Positions 1-8,509 of a stretch of DNA of 45,451 bases are shown piece by piece. The notes under the pieces were generated by a model that worked only from the letters and a program-made list of their open reading frames with translations, was not told where the DNA came from and did not search any database. A program made the position numbers and the translations under genes. The stretch is taken from NCBI GenBank assembly GCA_947623745.1, contig CANQHN010000024.1, forward strand, positions 1 through 45,451, written 5' to 3'. Every line of letters begins with the position of its first letter. Positions within the stretch are counted from its first letter, which is position 1. The DNA comes from an uncultured Oscillospiraceae bacterium. GTDB lineage: Bacteria; Bacillota; Clostridia; Oscillospirales; Oscillospiraceae.

Positions 1-650
1 GCCACGGTGAGCACGCCGCCGTCGAACTTGGTGATGGCCTTGCCGCCGCTGGTGATGGAGAAGTCATACACGGGGGCGGAACCCACGGCGGTCTTCTGCG
101 CGGCGCTCAGGGCGGAGGCGGCCACGGGGCCGACAGAGATGGTGGCGTTAGAGCCGGCCTGCTTGGCCAGGGCGGCGATAGCGTCGGCATCCAGGGCGAT
201 GTCAGCCACGCCGGAGGTGATCTGCAGGGAGGCGTCAGCGTTGGCGCCCAGCTTCTTCAGGGAAGCGGCGGGCAGGCTGAGCTTCATGCTCTCGGCGTTG
301 TCGGGGGTCACGACCTCAATCTCAACGACGGGATCGGTCCCAGCCTTTTCCGCGGCGGCCAGGACATCGGTGACAGCCTTGTCCATGTTGGCGGAGGTGA
401 CAGTGGCGCTTGCGGTGGTGCCGCTCATGGAGGGCTTGACCTCCACGGTGACAACAGTCTCACCGCCGCTGGTGGACGGGGCAGAGACAGCGGGGGTGGT
501 AGTGGTGTGGCTGCCAGTGTCACTGCTATCCGAAGGATAGTCACCGTTGCTGGGGGATGCGGAAACGCCCATGGCGAGCCCGGGGATCATCCCCACGATC
601 ATGCACAGGACCAGCAGCTTGGCCAGAAATTTCTTAGCATTGGATTTCAT
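1..650 (-). CDS. secreted, probably S-layer-associated protein (5' part; runs off the left edge)
   Basis: The minus strand is open from an ATG at 650 to the window edge (216 codons). An ideal AAAGGAG lies 11 bases upstream. The first ~31 residues form a signal peptide: a Lys-rich start (MKSNAKKF), a hydrophobic core and a likely cut near GVSA. A Ser/Thr/Pro-rich linker follows, then Ala/Val-rich sequence containing DKAVTDVLAAAEKAG and ending in KAITKFDGGVLTV. This is the style of the long extracellular proteins in Clostridia that end in SLH repeats, but the C-terminus is outside the window, so SLH anchoring is inferred. The plus-strand reading of the same stretch is its antisense shadow. Confidence 0.8.
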   Translation of the reverse strand, partial: MKSNAKKFLAKLLVLCMIVGMIPGLAMGVSASPSNGDYPSDSSDTGSHTTTTPAVSAPSTSGGETVVTVEVKPSMSGTTASATVTSANMDKAVTDVLAAAEKAGTDPVVEIEVVTPDNAESMKLSLPAASLKKLGANADASLQITSGVADIALDADAIAALAKQAGSNATISVGPVAASALSAAQKTAVGSAPVYDFSITSGGKAITKFDGGVLTV

Positions 651-674
651 GATAGGTATTGTTCTCCTTTCAAC

Positions 675-791
675 TTACATGTGTCGCCCGGCAGGGCATC
701 CCTCAGGGGGACTCCTCACCAGTTCCCTTTGACGGGACCCACCGTCCCGGCGAACGGCCGTTCTCGTCGGAATCGCTGCTGTGTTTTTCAT
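675..791 (-). CDS. 38-codon small ORF upstream of the S-layer-like gene
   Basis: An ATG at 791 is preceded by a perfect AAAGGAGGTGA ribosome binding site and opens 38 codons, ending 25 bases before the start at 650. The peptide begins MKNTAAIPTRTAV and is Arg-rich with no hydrophobic segment, so it is not a secreted peptide. I do not recognise it. The strong Shine-Dalgarno and short distance suggest a translated leader ORF for the downstream gene, but it could be fortuitous. Coding status is uncertain. Confidence 0.4.
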   Translation of the reverse strand: MKNTAAIPTRTAVRRDGGSRQRELVRSPPEGCPAGRHM

Positions 792-1105
792 GGTTTTCAC
801 CTCCTTTCACGACTGACTTGGGCTGAGAAACCAGATAGTTGGACTGGTTTCCTCCCCACTTGGTTCCCACTTCGCACCTGTTGTCCAGCTATCCGCAGTA
901 CGAAGCGATATGTTCCAGCGGCAGGCGTCGTACCGACGCGGAGCCGCAGAAACAACAGCGCCTAGTTGTCTGATATGGATACTCTGCGTTACAAGCATTA
1001 GCTATTCCCTTGAACTCAGGGCACCCGCTCTGAAATCAGCCAAGGGCCCGACAGGAGTACCTTTCGCTGTCCCTATTGCCCTGCATTTGTCCTCATCATA
1101 CCCAG
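792..1105. other. intergenic stretch without a recognisable gene
   Basis: No supported coding sequence. A small perfect hairpin (GCGTCG-TAC-CGACGC) lies at 925-939. This stretch should hold the promoter for the small ORF and S-layer-like gene, but I see no convincing -35/-10 pair on the minus strand and no recognisable riboswitch core. Confidence 0.4.
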
Positions 1106-1735
1106 CTACTCGTTATTCAGGAACTTACCACCAAACATCATCAACAGGAGGATGTACAGGTCGAATCCTGGACTCCATCGTTCGATGTAGTACACGTCAT
1201 GGTAGATTCTGCCCTGGATGGAAGTATCTCCACGGAATTCATTCACCTAGGTCAAGCCCATAAAACCTCTCCACATCTGGTACGTCACGATATACAGCGG
1301 CACCTCATCTTTGAACTGCTCCACATAGTGGGAGATCTCAGATTGGGGGCTTACCTTGCTCTTATCTTCCTTCAGTATGTTCCACAATTAGGGCAGTTTA
1401 TCTAGGTAGTACTTACACACAGGAAAGCCCAAAACCGACTCCTCTGGCTGTCCGTTCTCTGGCCCCAGGCCGCACCCCCGACATTGTTCAAATGCATGAA
1501 GCGAACTTATACATAGTTAAGGGGGCCTTTCCTCACCCAATCTGCGTCTGTTTGAATAGAATAGGCCACGCGGAGGACTGCTTCATCTCATCAATGGCGC
1601 AAAAGCGCAGAATAGAGAATGCCAGCAACAGTAGCGCCAATCCAATGATGTCCATTGCCCGCCTGCATAAGGTGTTGGCCAATTATCCAACGGGATATGG
1701 AGTTGATTCAGTATCTTCTGATTCTCTCTAATCAT
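1106..1735 (-). pseudogene. relic of a short undecaprenyl-phosphate sugar phosphotransferase (initiating PGT)
   Basis: On the minus strand an ATG at 1735 behind GGAGG starts MIRENQKILNQLHIPLDNW. After a frame change the membrane-hairpin region reads RRAMDIIGLALLLLA, then WPILFKQTQIG, GKAPLTMYKF, LDKLP-stop-LWNILKED, and DEVPLYIVTYQMWRGFMGLT-stop-VNEFRGDTSI, with YHDVYYIERW and a final stop at 1106. These are the ordered landmarks of the bacterial sugar transferase family that loads the first sugar-phosphate onto undecaprenyl phosphate. At least three in-frame stops (for example 1247-1249) and frameshifts make it non-functional. It has the same orientation as the large polysaccharide locus and lies beyond its last gene. 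Confidence 0.85.
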
Positions 1736-1911
1736 GAATCATGTTCCTCCATCTTTCCGCACGTTCAGCCACTTAGCAGCTGAGTATCGCTTTTTTCTTT
1801 GTAGCCAACCTCTTTATTGTGATTTCGATACACAAGTCCTATTTCCACGAGGCCATTGTAAACTGCCAGATTATTGGGCCGTGTGCAACAAATGGTCCCT
1901 CTAGGCGGTCC

Positions 1912-1955
1912 GAGCGTGGCAGGGAAAGCTGAGCAAAACTTCCCCTGCCGCGCTC
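1912..1955. repeat. imperfect inverted repeat, 12-13 bp arms
   Basis: GAGCGTGGCAGGG at 1912-1924 pairs with CCCTGCCGCGCTC at 1943-1955 with one G-T wobble and an 18-base loop. There is no adjacent T-run, so I do not call it a terminator. Confidence 0.6.
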
Positions 1956-1989
1956 AGGTCAGAGGAGTGAAGGGAGTGACACGCGCTCT

Positions 1990-2030
1990 CTTCTCCAAGC
2001 CCTCCGCATAAGGCAGAGGGCTTGGAGAAG
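1990..2030. repeat. perfect 15-bp inverted repeat, 11-base loop
   Basis: CTTCTCCAAGCCCTC at 1990-2004 is followed by its exact complement at 2016-2030. It could end transcripts arriving from the polysaccharide locus on the minus strand, but no T-tract follows on either strand. It may instead be a dispersed palindromic element. Confidence 0.65.
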
Positions 2031-2278
2031 GGTAGGGTCTCAGTCCCCTGTGCTACTTACTTAGAGTCTCGCCTGTACCATTCGCAGGGAAGTATTTCAG
2101 CAAAAACCTTACGCAAGAAAAATAAAATCTGTATAAACGATCAAGTTGCTATAAACTTCCCAAGTGTGGTCTGTGTCATAATTTCAGCCATTCTGCGTAT
2201 CTCTGCCTCCCGTCACGCTTTGGCCGCAGCCACGAACGTCAAATTGACTCATTGACTCATCCACCTTAAGATGGACTA

Positions 2279-3184
2279 TCAAGCATCTTGTACAAAAAGA
2301 ATAGAAATTACGGTGCTAGTACCCAATGCAGTATGGTTTTCAACCTCTTGGACATCAAGCGTCCTAAACCCTGTTTGCTCGACCATACCCTTGATTGATT
2401 CCTTTGTAAAGAAATTGATATGCTCCTTCATAGGCATAAACGGCATTTTTCTCTGCTGGAAATAGTATCGTACAAGACGAATATTGCTATAAATTGGATT
2501 GAATAGTAACTTGAAGTTTTTAGCTATTGTAAATTTATTCCCTTTAAGAAACGGGTTCTCACTAGGAACCTCAATATAATAAATAGTCTTTTGATTTCCA
2601 ATCTCTTTGAATCGCTTCATCATATCCATCGGATCGACTAGGTGTTCAAACACACCATTGCACATGATAAAATCAAAAGAATAAGACTTCAATTCTTCAT
2701 AATTTGCGATTCTCTGAACACCCTCAATCGTTTCAACACCGGAAATATCGTAGACATATTTTCCTTTCGTACCAAGTCGCGGTGTAAAAGACTTCCCTTC
2801 ATATCCTCCATAATCCAGCGCAATCTTAGGCTCATGATCTATATTTCTGAAAAACATAGTTTCAATACGTTTTCTCTGTTCTCTCTCTTTTCTGAAATCG
2901 CTATTTTGGGCATCATTGACCTTCTTTGTGTACCAACACTCATACTTTTCGCGCAATTTCTGGTATTCGTCAGTTCTGTAATTCTGATACAGCAATTGAT
3001 CTTCCTTATCACTCATTCGATAGTCATAGAATGCAAATGTACAACGCCTACAAAAGCAAAGCTTTGTCTTATAGTTTGGTACCCTCCTGTTTCTAAATTT
3101 TGGCAATATTCTGGCCATCACAAAATCCGAAACAACTGTATCGACAGTCTGCAGGTCCGCGCTGCCACATAATATACACTTCAT
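2279..3184 (-). CDS. zinc-finger class I SAM-dependent methyltransferase
   Basis: A 301-residue protein. The N-terminus carries Cys pairs (C3, C6 and C43, C45, C48; CxxC...CFCRRC) like the putative zinc-binding domain found before many sugar methyltransferases. A Rossmann-type methyltransferase domain follows, with a motif I variant (IALDYGGYEGKSF, about residues 121-133) and MCNGVFEHLVDP as the motif IV/post-IV region. The family methylates sugars or small acceptors using S-adenosylmethionine. It is the last gene of the minus-strand polysaccharide locus, 56 bp after the flippase, behind AAGGAAGG. Its likely role is a methyl decoration of the polymer or of a precursor sugar. The substrate is unknown. 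Confidence 0.7.
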   Translation of the reverse strand: MKCILCGSADLQTVDTVVSDFVMARILPKFRNRRVPNYKTKLCFCRRCTFAFYDYRMSDKEDQLLYQNYRTDEYQKLREKYECWYTKKVNDAQNSDFRKEREQRKRIETMFFRNIDHEPKIALDYGGYEGKSFTPRLGTKGKYVYDISGVETIEGVQRIANYEELKSYSFDFIMCNGVFEHLVDPMDMMKRFKEIGNQKTIYYIEVPSENPFLKGNKFTIAKNFKLLFNPIYSNIRLVRYYFQQRKMPFMPMKEHINFFTKESIKGMVEQTGFRTLDVQEVENHTALGTSTVISILFVQDA

Positions 3185-3240
3185 TTAATAACGCCTTCCT
3201 TTTTTATAAATTTAATAAAATAGTTCACCTCAAAACAACG

Positions 3241-4521
3241 TCAATCTTGGACACATCCACCATTTATGTGCTTACGAATGCCAACAAAGAACAGCCCTAA
3301 AAAGATTGCGCACAGTGTCGCCATCAAGAATACATATAAAACCGCCGCTCCAAGAAGCCCATACCGCGCCACCGTTACTTCTGAACAAATCAAAGCCAGC
3401 AGTGCTACAGCGGCATAGCCCCACATAAGGCCCCGTTGCCGGCGGATGACCGTATTCATCGTTGTCAGAAACCCGGACAACCCCAGAAAACCGCCGCCCA
3501 GCAACAGGACCAGCAATTCCATTTTATAGGGAGCCAGGTCGGTATTGTACAGCCACGACAACACAGGGATACCCAACAGCCAAGCTCCTGCGATACAGAC
3601 AAATGTAATCGCGGCGATGATGCCGATCTGCCGGACCGTCTTCCACAGGAACGGCTTGATTCGCCGCTCATCCCAAAACGTGGACATTTGATACAACATG
3701 GGGTTGAAAATGAACCCATTCAACAGGTTGATCACGAAGACCGGCATGGCAATAAAGCCGTAACATGCCTGCAGCTCATCCGTGAGCAGTGCGTCGATAG
3801 CGTACTTGGGCGCATTGGTTATGTATAGCGACAGAAACTGGCCGACGAAGAGCGGGAAGCAGATTCGAAGCAACAGCCAGACGTTTTCCCATTGGGCCGG
3901 ATCGTCCTCCTGCACAAATTCTCGATAGGTGGTCCCCACAAAGACGAGCAGTAAAGCAGCGGTACACACAGTTGCGATCAAAAGTGCCGCAAGCAAATCA
4001 CGCAGCAGCATCACGCCTGCGCCAAACACCAAAATTGTTGCAGCCAGCCGCAGCGTCATGATCTTTCCGCCAACGTCCAGACGATTGTGCTGGTGATACA
4101 GGCCATAGAACACGTCCTCAACGGACGTTACAGCCTGCATCAGGCACATACACAGGATGACAAGGCTCTTGTCCAGCTCATAGGAATTCTTACGTGCCGC
4201 ATATAATAAGTATACAACGGACGCGGCAAGCATCGCCAGCGTGGTCACCCACCGCGACCTGGCATATTCCCAAAAGGAAAACTGCCGCTGTACATCGGAA
4301 ACCTGAAAATTGCGCATTCCATATTTACCGACCGTAAGAAACAGGTTTGCATTTGCAAAGGCGAGAGTAAAAATCCCGGCCTCCCTCAGTTCCAGCACCC
4401 TAGTCAGCACCATGAGCATGATGACCGACTGGAAGGAAAACAGCATACTGCCGGCCATATTCCAGATAAAACTGTCGCGCTGGATGTTTGAGGAGTGCAG
4501 AAGGAATTTGTTGATTTTCAT
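3241..4521 (-). CDS. polysaccharide flippase, Wzx/MOP type
   Basis: A 426-residue integral membrane protein with about 12 predicted hydrophobic helices. The first helix region reads WNMAGSMLFSFQSVIMLMVL, a common start in polysaccharide-transport members of the MOP superfamily. Such proteins flip undecaprenyl-diphosphate-linked oligosaccharides across the cytoplasmic membrane. The length fits the family. The start at 4521 has an AGGG ribosome binding site. It sits between the cytidylyltransferase and the methyltransferase. The same locus also encodes an ABC-2 exporter (23569-25132), so this flippase may move a different lipid-linked unit or a decoration precursor. Confidence 0.85.
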   Translation of the reverse strand: MKINKFLLHSSNIQRDSFIWNMAGSMLFSFQSVIMLMVLTRVLELREAGIFTLAFANANLFLTVGKYGMRNFQVSDVQRQFSFWEYARSRWVTTLAMLAASVVYLLYAARKNSYELDKSLVILCMCLMQAVTSVEDVFYGLYHQHNRLDVGGKIMTLRLAATILVFGAGVMLLRDLLAALLIATVCTAALLLVFVGTTYREFVQEDDPAQWENVWLLLRICFPLFVGQFLSLYITNAPKYAIDALLTDELQACYGFIAMPVFVINLLNGFIFNPMLYQMSTFWDERRIKPFLWKTVRQIGIIAAITFVCIAGAWLLGIPVLSWLYNTDLAPYKMELLVLLLGGGFLGLSGFLTTMNTVIRRQRGLMWGYAAVALLALICSEVTVARYGLLGAAVLYVFLMATLCAIFLGLFFVGIRKHINGGCVQD

Positions 4522-4629
4522 ATATTGCCCTAACTATCTATTACTCAATATGTATTTTCGATTTCAGTAAACCGACATACTCTGTTGATTCCCTGTCATG
4601 ATAACGCCCTACCTCCAGGTAGCCTTCTG

Positions 4630-5058
4630 CTATTTATTTCGCAGGTTTAAAAGCACTTGATTAATAAGTGTCGAGGATGTCCCTTTTGTATAGGGGAAAT
4701 AGACAACTCTTGCTCCGACTTCAGCCAACTGCTTTTCAAACGCATTCCATTTTTCAGTTCCTTTCCAGTCATCCCCAACGAACATGACATCAAAATGGTA
4801 TTTTTCCCATGCGGCCATTTTGTCCATGCTTTCTTGAGGCACTGCTTTATCCACATATTTAATTGCCTGAACAATCTGTAGTCTCTCCTCGAATGGAATG
4901 ACAGCCCGCTTGTGTTTATAGCTAACCAATTCGTCTACAGTTACACCCACAATTAAATAATCACATTGTTCCTTGGCACGGCGAAGTAAGTTGAGGTGAC
5001 CAATATGAAACAAATCAAATACTCCTGTTGTATATCCAACAATCCTACCATTTGTCAT
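4630..5058 (-). CDS. TagD-like cytidylyltransferase
   Basis: A 142-residue single-domain nucleotidyltransferase of the glycerol-3-phosphate cytidylyltransferase type. The GVFDLFHIGH motif (residues 12-21) binds nucleotide phosphates. FVGDDWKGTEKW in the middle and KGTSSTLI near residue 130 correspond to the second family motif. Members make a CDP-activated alcohol from CTP and a phospho-alcohol, classically CDP-glycerol. The start codon directly abuts the TAG stop of the DUF362 gene, so the two are likely co-translated. With LicD nearby it probably supplies a CDP-linked group for phosphodiester decoration. Whether the substrate is glycerol phosphate is not shown. Confidence 0.8.
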   Translation of the reverse strand: MTNGRIVGYTTGVFDLFHIGHLNLLRRAKEQCDYLIVGVTVDELVSYKHKRAVIPFEERLQIVQAIKYVDKAVPQESMDKMAAWEKYHFDVMFVGDDWKGTEKWNAFEKQLAEVGARVVYFPYTKGTSSTLINQVLLNLRNK

Positions 5059-6291
5059 CTAAGATTCCCCTGCCTTTTGACTGAATTTAATTTCTTTCCA
5101 GCGATCAAGTACATTAAAATCTTTATATAGGCAAGGAGAACTGAAAAAGTGGTCCAGTTTTATTCCGTCTTTCACAACATCTATATCCCTCTCCAGGTCT
5201 ATGCCTTCCTTTTCAATTAAGTAGCCCAAATACTTAATCTTACGAGGATCAAACCCCATATACCTTACGGTTGCGATATCTGCCAAAAGCAAGTCTTCCC
5301 CTGCAATCATCGTTGCAGCATATTTTGCATTTGGACAGAATGGACCTTGTCCATCTCCAGCCATAATACCATCAATTACGGTAAAGTATTTTCTATCGGG
5401 TTCGGTCAGCAAGGCTTGATATAAATCAACCACCATACGCCAAATTGTGTCGTTGCCAGGCCATGATCCGCGGTGTGTTACTTTCGCACACTGTCCTGCT
5501 TCATAGCTCGCTTTATCGGGATATTCATCTCCGCCAGTTTCAGGGTACCCGAGGCGCCAATGAACCAGTTGATTCTTTTTCGCAATTGATCCTACAAGTC
5601 CCTTTAGATTGAGCGTAGCACCGACCTTCTGGTGCGTTTTCATTTTGGGGATAGAAATATAAACGTTAGCAGAATACAGGCTTTTAGAAAATGTGTATAA
5701 CTGTTGATCACCCGTGTGTGCAGCCACAGTATCTTCTCTCTCATCAAAGACCCCTCTGAATAAAGCGGAATCAACACCATAGAGAAGTGAACTCCGGCCG
5801 AGATTCACTTCGACCTCCCCTAAAGGATCACCTCGTTGTGCCATCATCTTGTCCTTTTTCCCATAAACGTCCAGGCTCGGACAGACCAGCGGTCGGAGAT
5901 CAAGAATGTGGCACGGCACATCATACTTTCGCTCCAAGCGGCGAATCCCTGTGTGCATCATCAACTCCTCAAAATCTGCATCAATTGAGGGGTTGTCCGC
6001 AATGATAATTTCTCCCTGGCCTTGAAGAGCAACAGCCACCCGGTCAGCTACCGCCTCAATGACAGCAGGATGGGTTATTACGCAATAAAGATCATCTTTA
6101 TGGTCGGCGGATTCGCGCCATCGGGAAGCAACCCAGTTTGGCTTGATAAAAACACGCATTCCCGGCTTAATAAATCCGCCGAATGGATTATCCTTGTCAA
6201 AACCCAAATCTTCACACAACTTGTCCATCGCGGCTGAGATTGCTTCCGCATTGTAAGAGTCACAATCAGCTATCGCCACAAGATTTGTCAT
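5059..6291 (-). CDS. DUF362-family protein
   Basis: A 410-residue protein. The start is set at 6291 because CGGAGG lies 6 bases upstream; the open frame continues further 5' into the preceding gene. The sequence has the DUF362 pattern: NPFGGFIKPGMRVFIKPNWV near the start, then ITHPAVIEAVADR, IIIADNP and PKMKTHQKVGATLNLKGLVG. DUF362 proteins are poorly characterised, and many carry iron-sulfur ferredoxin domains; no CxxCxxC cluster is visible here. The gene lies between an asparagine-synthase-like gene (35 bp away) and the cytidylyltransferase (0 bp), so it probably acts in the same decoration pathway. The reaction is unknown. Confidence 0.7.
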   Translation of the reverse strand: MTNLVAIADCDSYNAEAISAAMDKLCEDLGFDKDNPFGGFIKPGMRVFIKPNWVASRWRESADHKDDLYCVITHPAVIEAVADRVAVALQGQGEIIIADNPSIDADFEELMMHTGIRRLERKYDVPCHILDLRPLVCPSLDVYGKKDKMMAQRGDPLGEVEVNLGRSSLLYGVDSALFRGVFDEREDTVAAHTGDQQLYTFSKSLYSANVYISIPKMKTHQKVGATLNLKGLVGSIAKKNQLVHWRLGYPETGGDEYPDKASYEAGQCAKVTHRGSWPGNDTIWRMVVDLYQALLTEPDRKYFTVIDGIMAGDGQGPFCPNAKYAATMIAGEDLLLADIATVRYMGFDPRKIKYLGYLIEKEGIDLERDIDVVKDGIKLDHFFSSPCLYKDFNVLDRWKEIKFSQKAGES

Positions 6292-6326
6292 TTTAATCCT
6301 CCGTGTTAAACATAGAACGCAGATGC

Positions 6327-7376
6327 TCAGAGTTCTTCCTTTTCCATAAGGTCCAAGAACTTTTCCAAAGCCCACACCATCCACTTTTGATCACCTGTCA
6401 TATGATCGGTACAGTGAGGCCAGAACTCAGGGCGTGTTGGACCAGTCCACGTTGACATCCACTCGTTCATAGGTCGGGGCATAGGAAGCTTATTGGCGAT
6501 AGTAAACTGCGGATACAATTTACGAAACAGTTCTCTGACTATATACTTATTTTCCCCTTTCCTCACACGCTCATAGTCAAGGGGTGCAGCCAGCCAAGTA
6601 TTTACATATGGGGTTTCCAATCTTATCCCTGCACTTTCACACGCATTTGTATAACTACCCATTGCTTCTCTCAGGAAAAATCCACGGCAGAACTCATGAG
6701 TATCAACATATCCGTTCTTCTGATATCTGGTCACCGGTTCTGTTATTACTCTGAAATCTTTTAACACATAATACGGGACAACATAGCTGTATCTGTCGAT
6801 AAACTCTCCTACCGTTCTGTCTTTCGACATCAAATCACTAAGGCCAGCGTAATTGAGATCCGCACTCTCTCCGAAGATTATTGTCTCAAAGCCATCCATC
6901 TTAGCCTGTAAAGCTGCTTTATAAATCTGAACCTCTATTGAATGAATCGGCGCTTTTTTGTGATACATCAGCTTTGGGGCATACTGTAAGAAATCCTCCC
7001 AGTAAACCTTGATAACTCTATGGTCTAGATTGCAATCATGTGCATACTTTGCCGCCTGTGGCACCTCATTAGTAACTTCTATTCCTGGAACAATACACTG
7101 AAAGGTATATGCTCTAGATCCTTCTGGCATACACTTTGCTAAAATAGCGGAATCTATCCCACCCGAAAGTGCAAGGGCTGCTTTACCATCTCCTGCTATT
7201 TCCATAATTTGACTACGCAAAGCTTTTTCCAAATCAGCAGAGTTGTAAACCTGTAATTTTGGTTTATCTGGTGTCTGATACAAATTGGGCTTCCACCCAT
7301 CACGGAAACACAAGTCATCATCAGCAACAGTTCTGTACATCAAATATGAACTTGCACAATAAGTTTTGTTAACCAT
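6327..7376 (-). CDS. asparagine-synthase-like ATP pyrophosphatase without a glutaminase domain
   Basis: A 349-residue protein. Start 7376 (ATG) is chosen because TAGGAGG sits 7 bases upstream, inside the longer open frame. The PP-loop ALSGGIDSA (about residues 69-77) and IIFGESADLNYAG match the C-terminal synthetase half of asparagine synthases, which adenylate a carboxylate and amidate it. The N-terminal glutaminase half with its Cys2 is absent; Met-Val-Asn starts the protein, so nitrogen must come from elsewhere or the enzyme makes another bond. Neighbours are LicD upstream after a 192-bp gap and DUF362 downstream. Amidation of a uronic or other acid in the polymer is a reasonable guess only. 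Confidence 0.75.
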   Translation of the reverse strand: MVNKTYCASSYLMYRTVADDDLCFRDGWKPNLYQTPDKPKLQVYNSADLEKALRSQIMEIAGDGKAALALSGGIDSAILAKCMPEGSRAYTFQCIVPGIEVTNEVPQAAKYAHDCNLDHRVIKVYWEDFLQYAPKLMYHKKAPIHSIEVQIYKAALQAKMDGFETIIFGESADLNYAGLSDLMSKDRTVGEFIDRYSYVVPYYVLKDFRVITEPVTRYQKNGYVDTHEFCRGFFLREAMGSYTNACESAGIRLETPYVNTWLAAPLDYERVRKGENKYIVRELFRKLYPQFTIANKLPMPRPMNEWMSTWTGPTRPEFWPHCTDHMTGDQKWMVWALEKFLDLMEKEEL

Positions 7377-7568
7377 AGGACTTCCTCCTAACCAAAACAC
7401 CTAAATCGAGATTCACCCTGAAGTGTTGAAACAAATGCTTTTGTCATGAGCAAATTGCTTTTTCGAGGACCTCATACCTTCTTCACTTTACAGGATGGTC
7501 CAAGGCCTTGACCTCACTCGGACTAACTCTCTTATCCTCCGGGGGAACTTTTATTTTCATTAGTAGCG

Positions 7569-8456
7569 TTATATCTGATAATTCTGTTTTTTCTCCTTAC
7601 TGCTCTCAAAAACAAAATCTTCAGCACTAACAAACTTATCAACTCCGAACCAGTGAGGGACGCGTTCCGCTTCAGGCGGTAACTGCATATAATCACCATA
7701 ATGCTTCCGTAAAATAACATCTGCCATCTGGGGAATCAGTATCTTTTCCCCTTCAAAAATTGCCCATTCCGGATCTTCCAAAACTTGTACAGGACATTTA
7801 ACAAATGTGTCCAAAATAACACTGTTAAAGATGTATTTCCCTTTTGGTGAATCTTCGTATTTGCGTGCGAACCTGTCAAAGCTCTTTCGAAGCCTAGGAA
7901 GTGGGACTCGCCGTGCAACCATCCTCAATATTGCTTCCACCGCCCCCCGTCCAAAAAAAGCTATTTTGGGCCGCTGTGGATGGGCATAGGGATACATGAG
8001 GCTAAGTAGAATTCGCGACATCGTGCGATGCACAACGCCTTCCAAACCACCAGGAGTTTTGTCAATCATGTACATGTCCAAATGGATGCGATTGCATTTA
8101 TTGCTGTACCATTTGCAGAGTTCCTCATCCATTTTAAGATAAGCATATTTATGGCTGAGAACAGGGACTGAGGTATAATATTTATTGTCTCCATAATCCT
8201 GGGGGGCCACCAACTCATATTCATCGCCAAACTCATCTCTGTGCGTATATAATTTCTCAAATTCCTTCCGCGTCATCCATATATCAATATCAGTGTCCCA
8301 TGGAATAAACCCTCTATGCCGAACAACACCAAGCAGAGTTCCGTATGCCGCATAATAGATAATGCCGTATTTTTGGCATACCCGGTTAAACTCTCGAAAT
8401 ATATCCAGCAAAACTCCGTGCAGCTTGTCCAATATTTTTTTATCTGTCTCGGTCAT
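7569..8456 (-). CDS. LicD-family phosphotransferase
   Basis: A 295-residue protein with the LicD signature GTLLGVVRHRGFIPWDTDIDIW (about residues 39-60). Its paired Asp residues in the nucleotidyltransferase-fold core bind metal. LicD proteins transfer phosphocholine or other phospho-alcohols from a CDP-activated donor onto sugars. GGAG lies 8 bases upstream of the ATG at 8456. The TagD-like cytidylyltransferase downstream in the same transcription unit is the natural donor-making partner. The 192 bp after the stop (7377-7568) hold no ORF that I can support. Confidence 0.85.
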   Translation of the reverse strand: MTETDKKILDKLHGVLLDIFREFNRVCQKYGIIYYAAYGTLLGVVRHRGFIPWDTDIDIWMTRKEFEKLYTHRDEFGDEYELVAPQDYGDNKYYTSVPVLSHKYAYLKMDEELCKWYSNKCNRIHLDMYMIDKTPGGLEGVVHRTMSRILLSLMYPYAHPQRPKIAFFGRGAVEAILRMVARRVPLPRLRKSFDRFARKYEDSPKGKYIFNSVILDTFVKCPVQVLEDPEWAIFEGEKILIPQMADVILRKHYGDYMQLPPEAERVPHWFGVDKFVSAEDFVFESSKEKKQNYQI

Positions 8457-8509
8457 AACAATATCTCCATTTCTTGTTTTGATATTTTAATCTAAGGTAA
8501 TTTTAAAAC

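Larger units (their letters stand above)
1736..2278. other. intergenic stretch with decayed coding remnants
   Basis: No intact gene. On the minus strand an open frame without a start reads RPNNLAVYNGLVEIGLVYRN and further, stopping at 1765, just upstream of the phosphotransferase relic. It looks like the C-terminal remnant of another lost gene that I cannot name. Two inverted repeats, listed separately, lie at 1912-1955 and 1990-2030. A short tandem GACTCATT repeat sits at about 2246-2260, near the end of the polysaccharide locus. Confidence 0.4.

Noticed and set aside
7-540. Plus-strand open frame of 177 codons
   Set aside because: Antisense of the signal-peptide-bearing S-layer-like gene on the minus strand; Ala/Val/Ser-rich composition follows from the GC-rich codons of the true gene.
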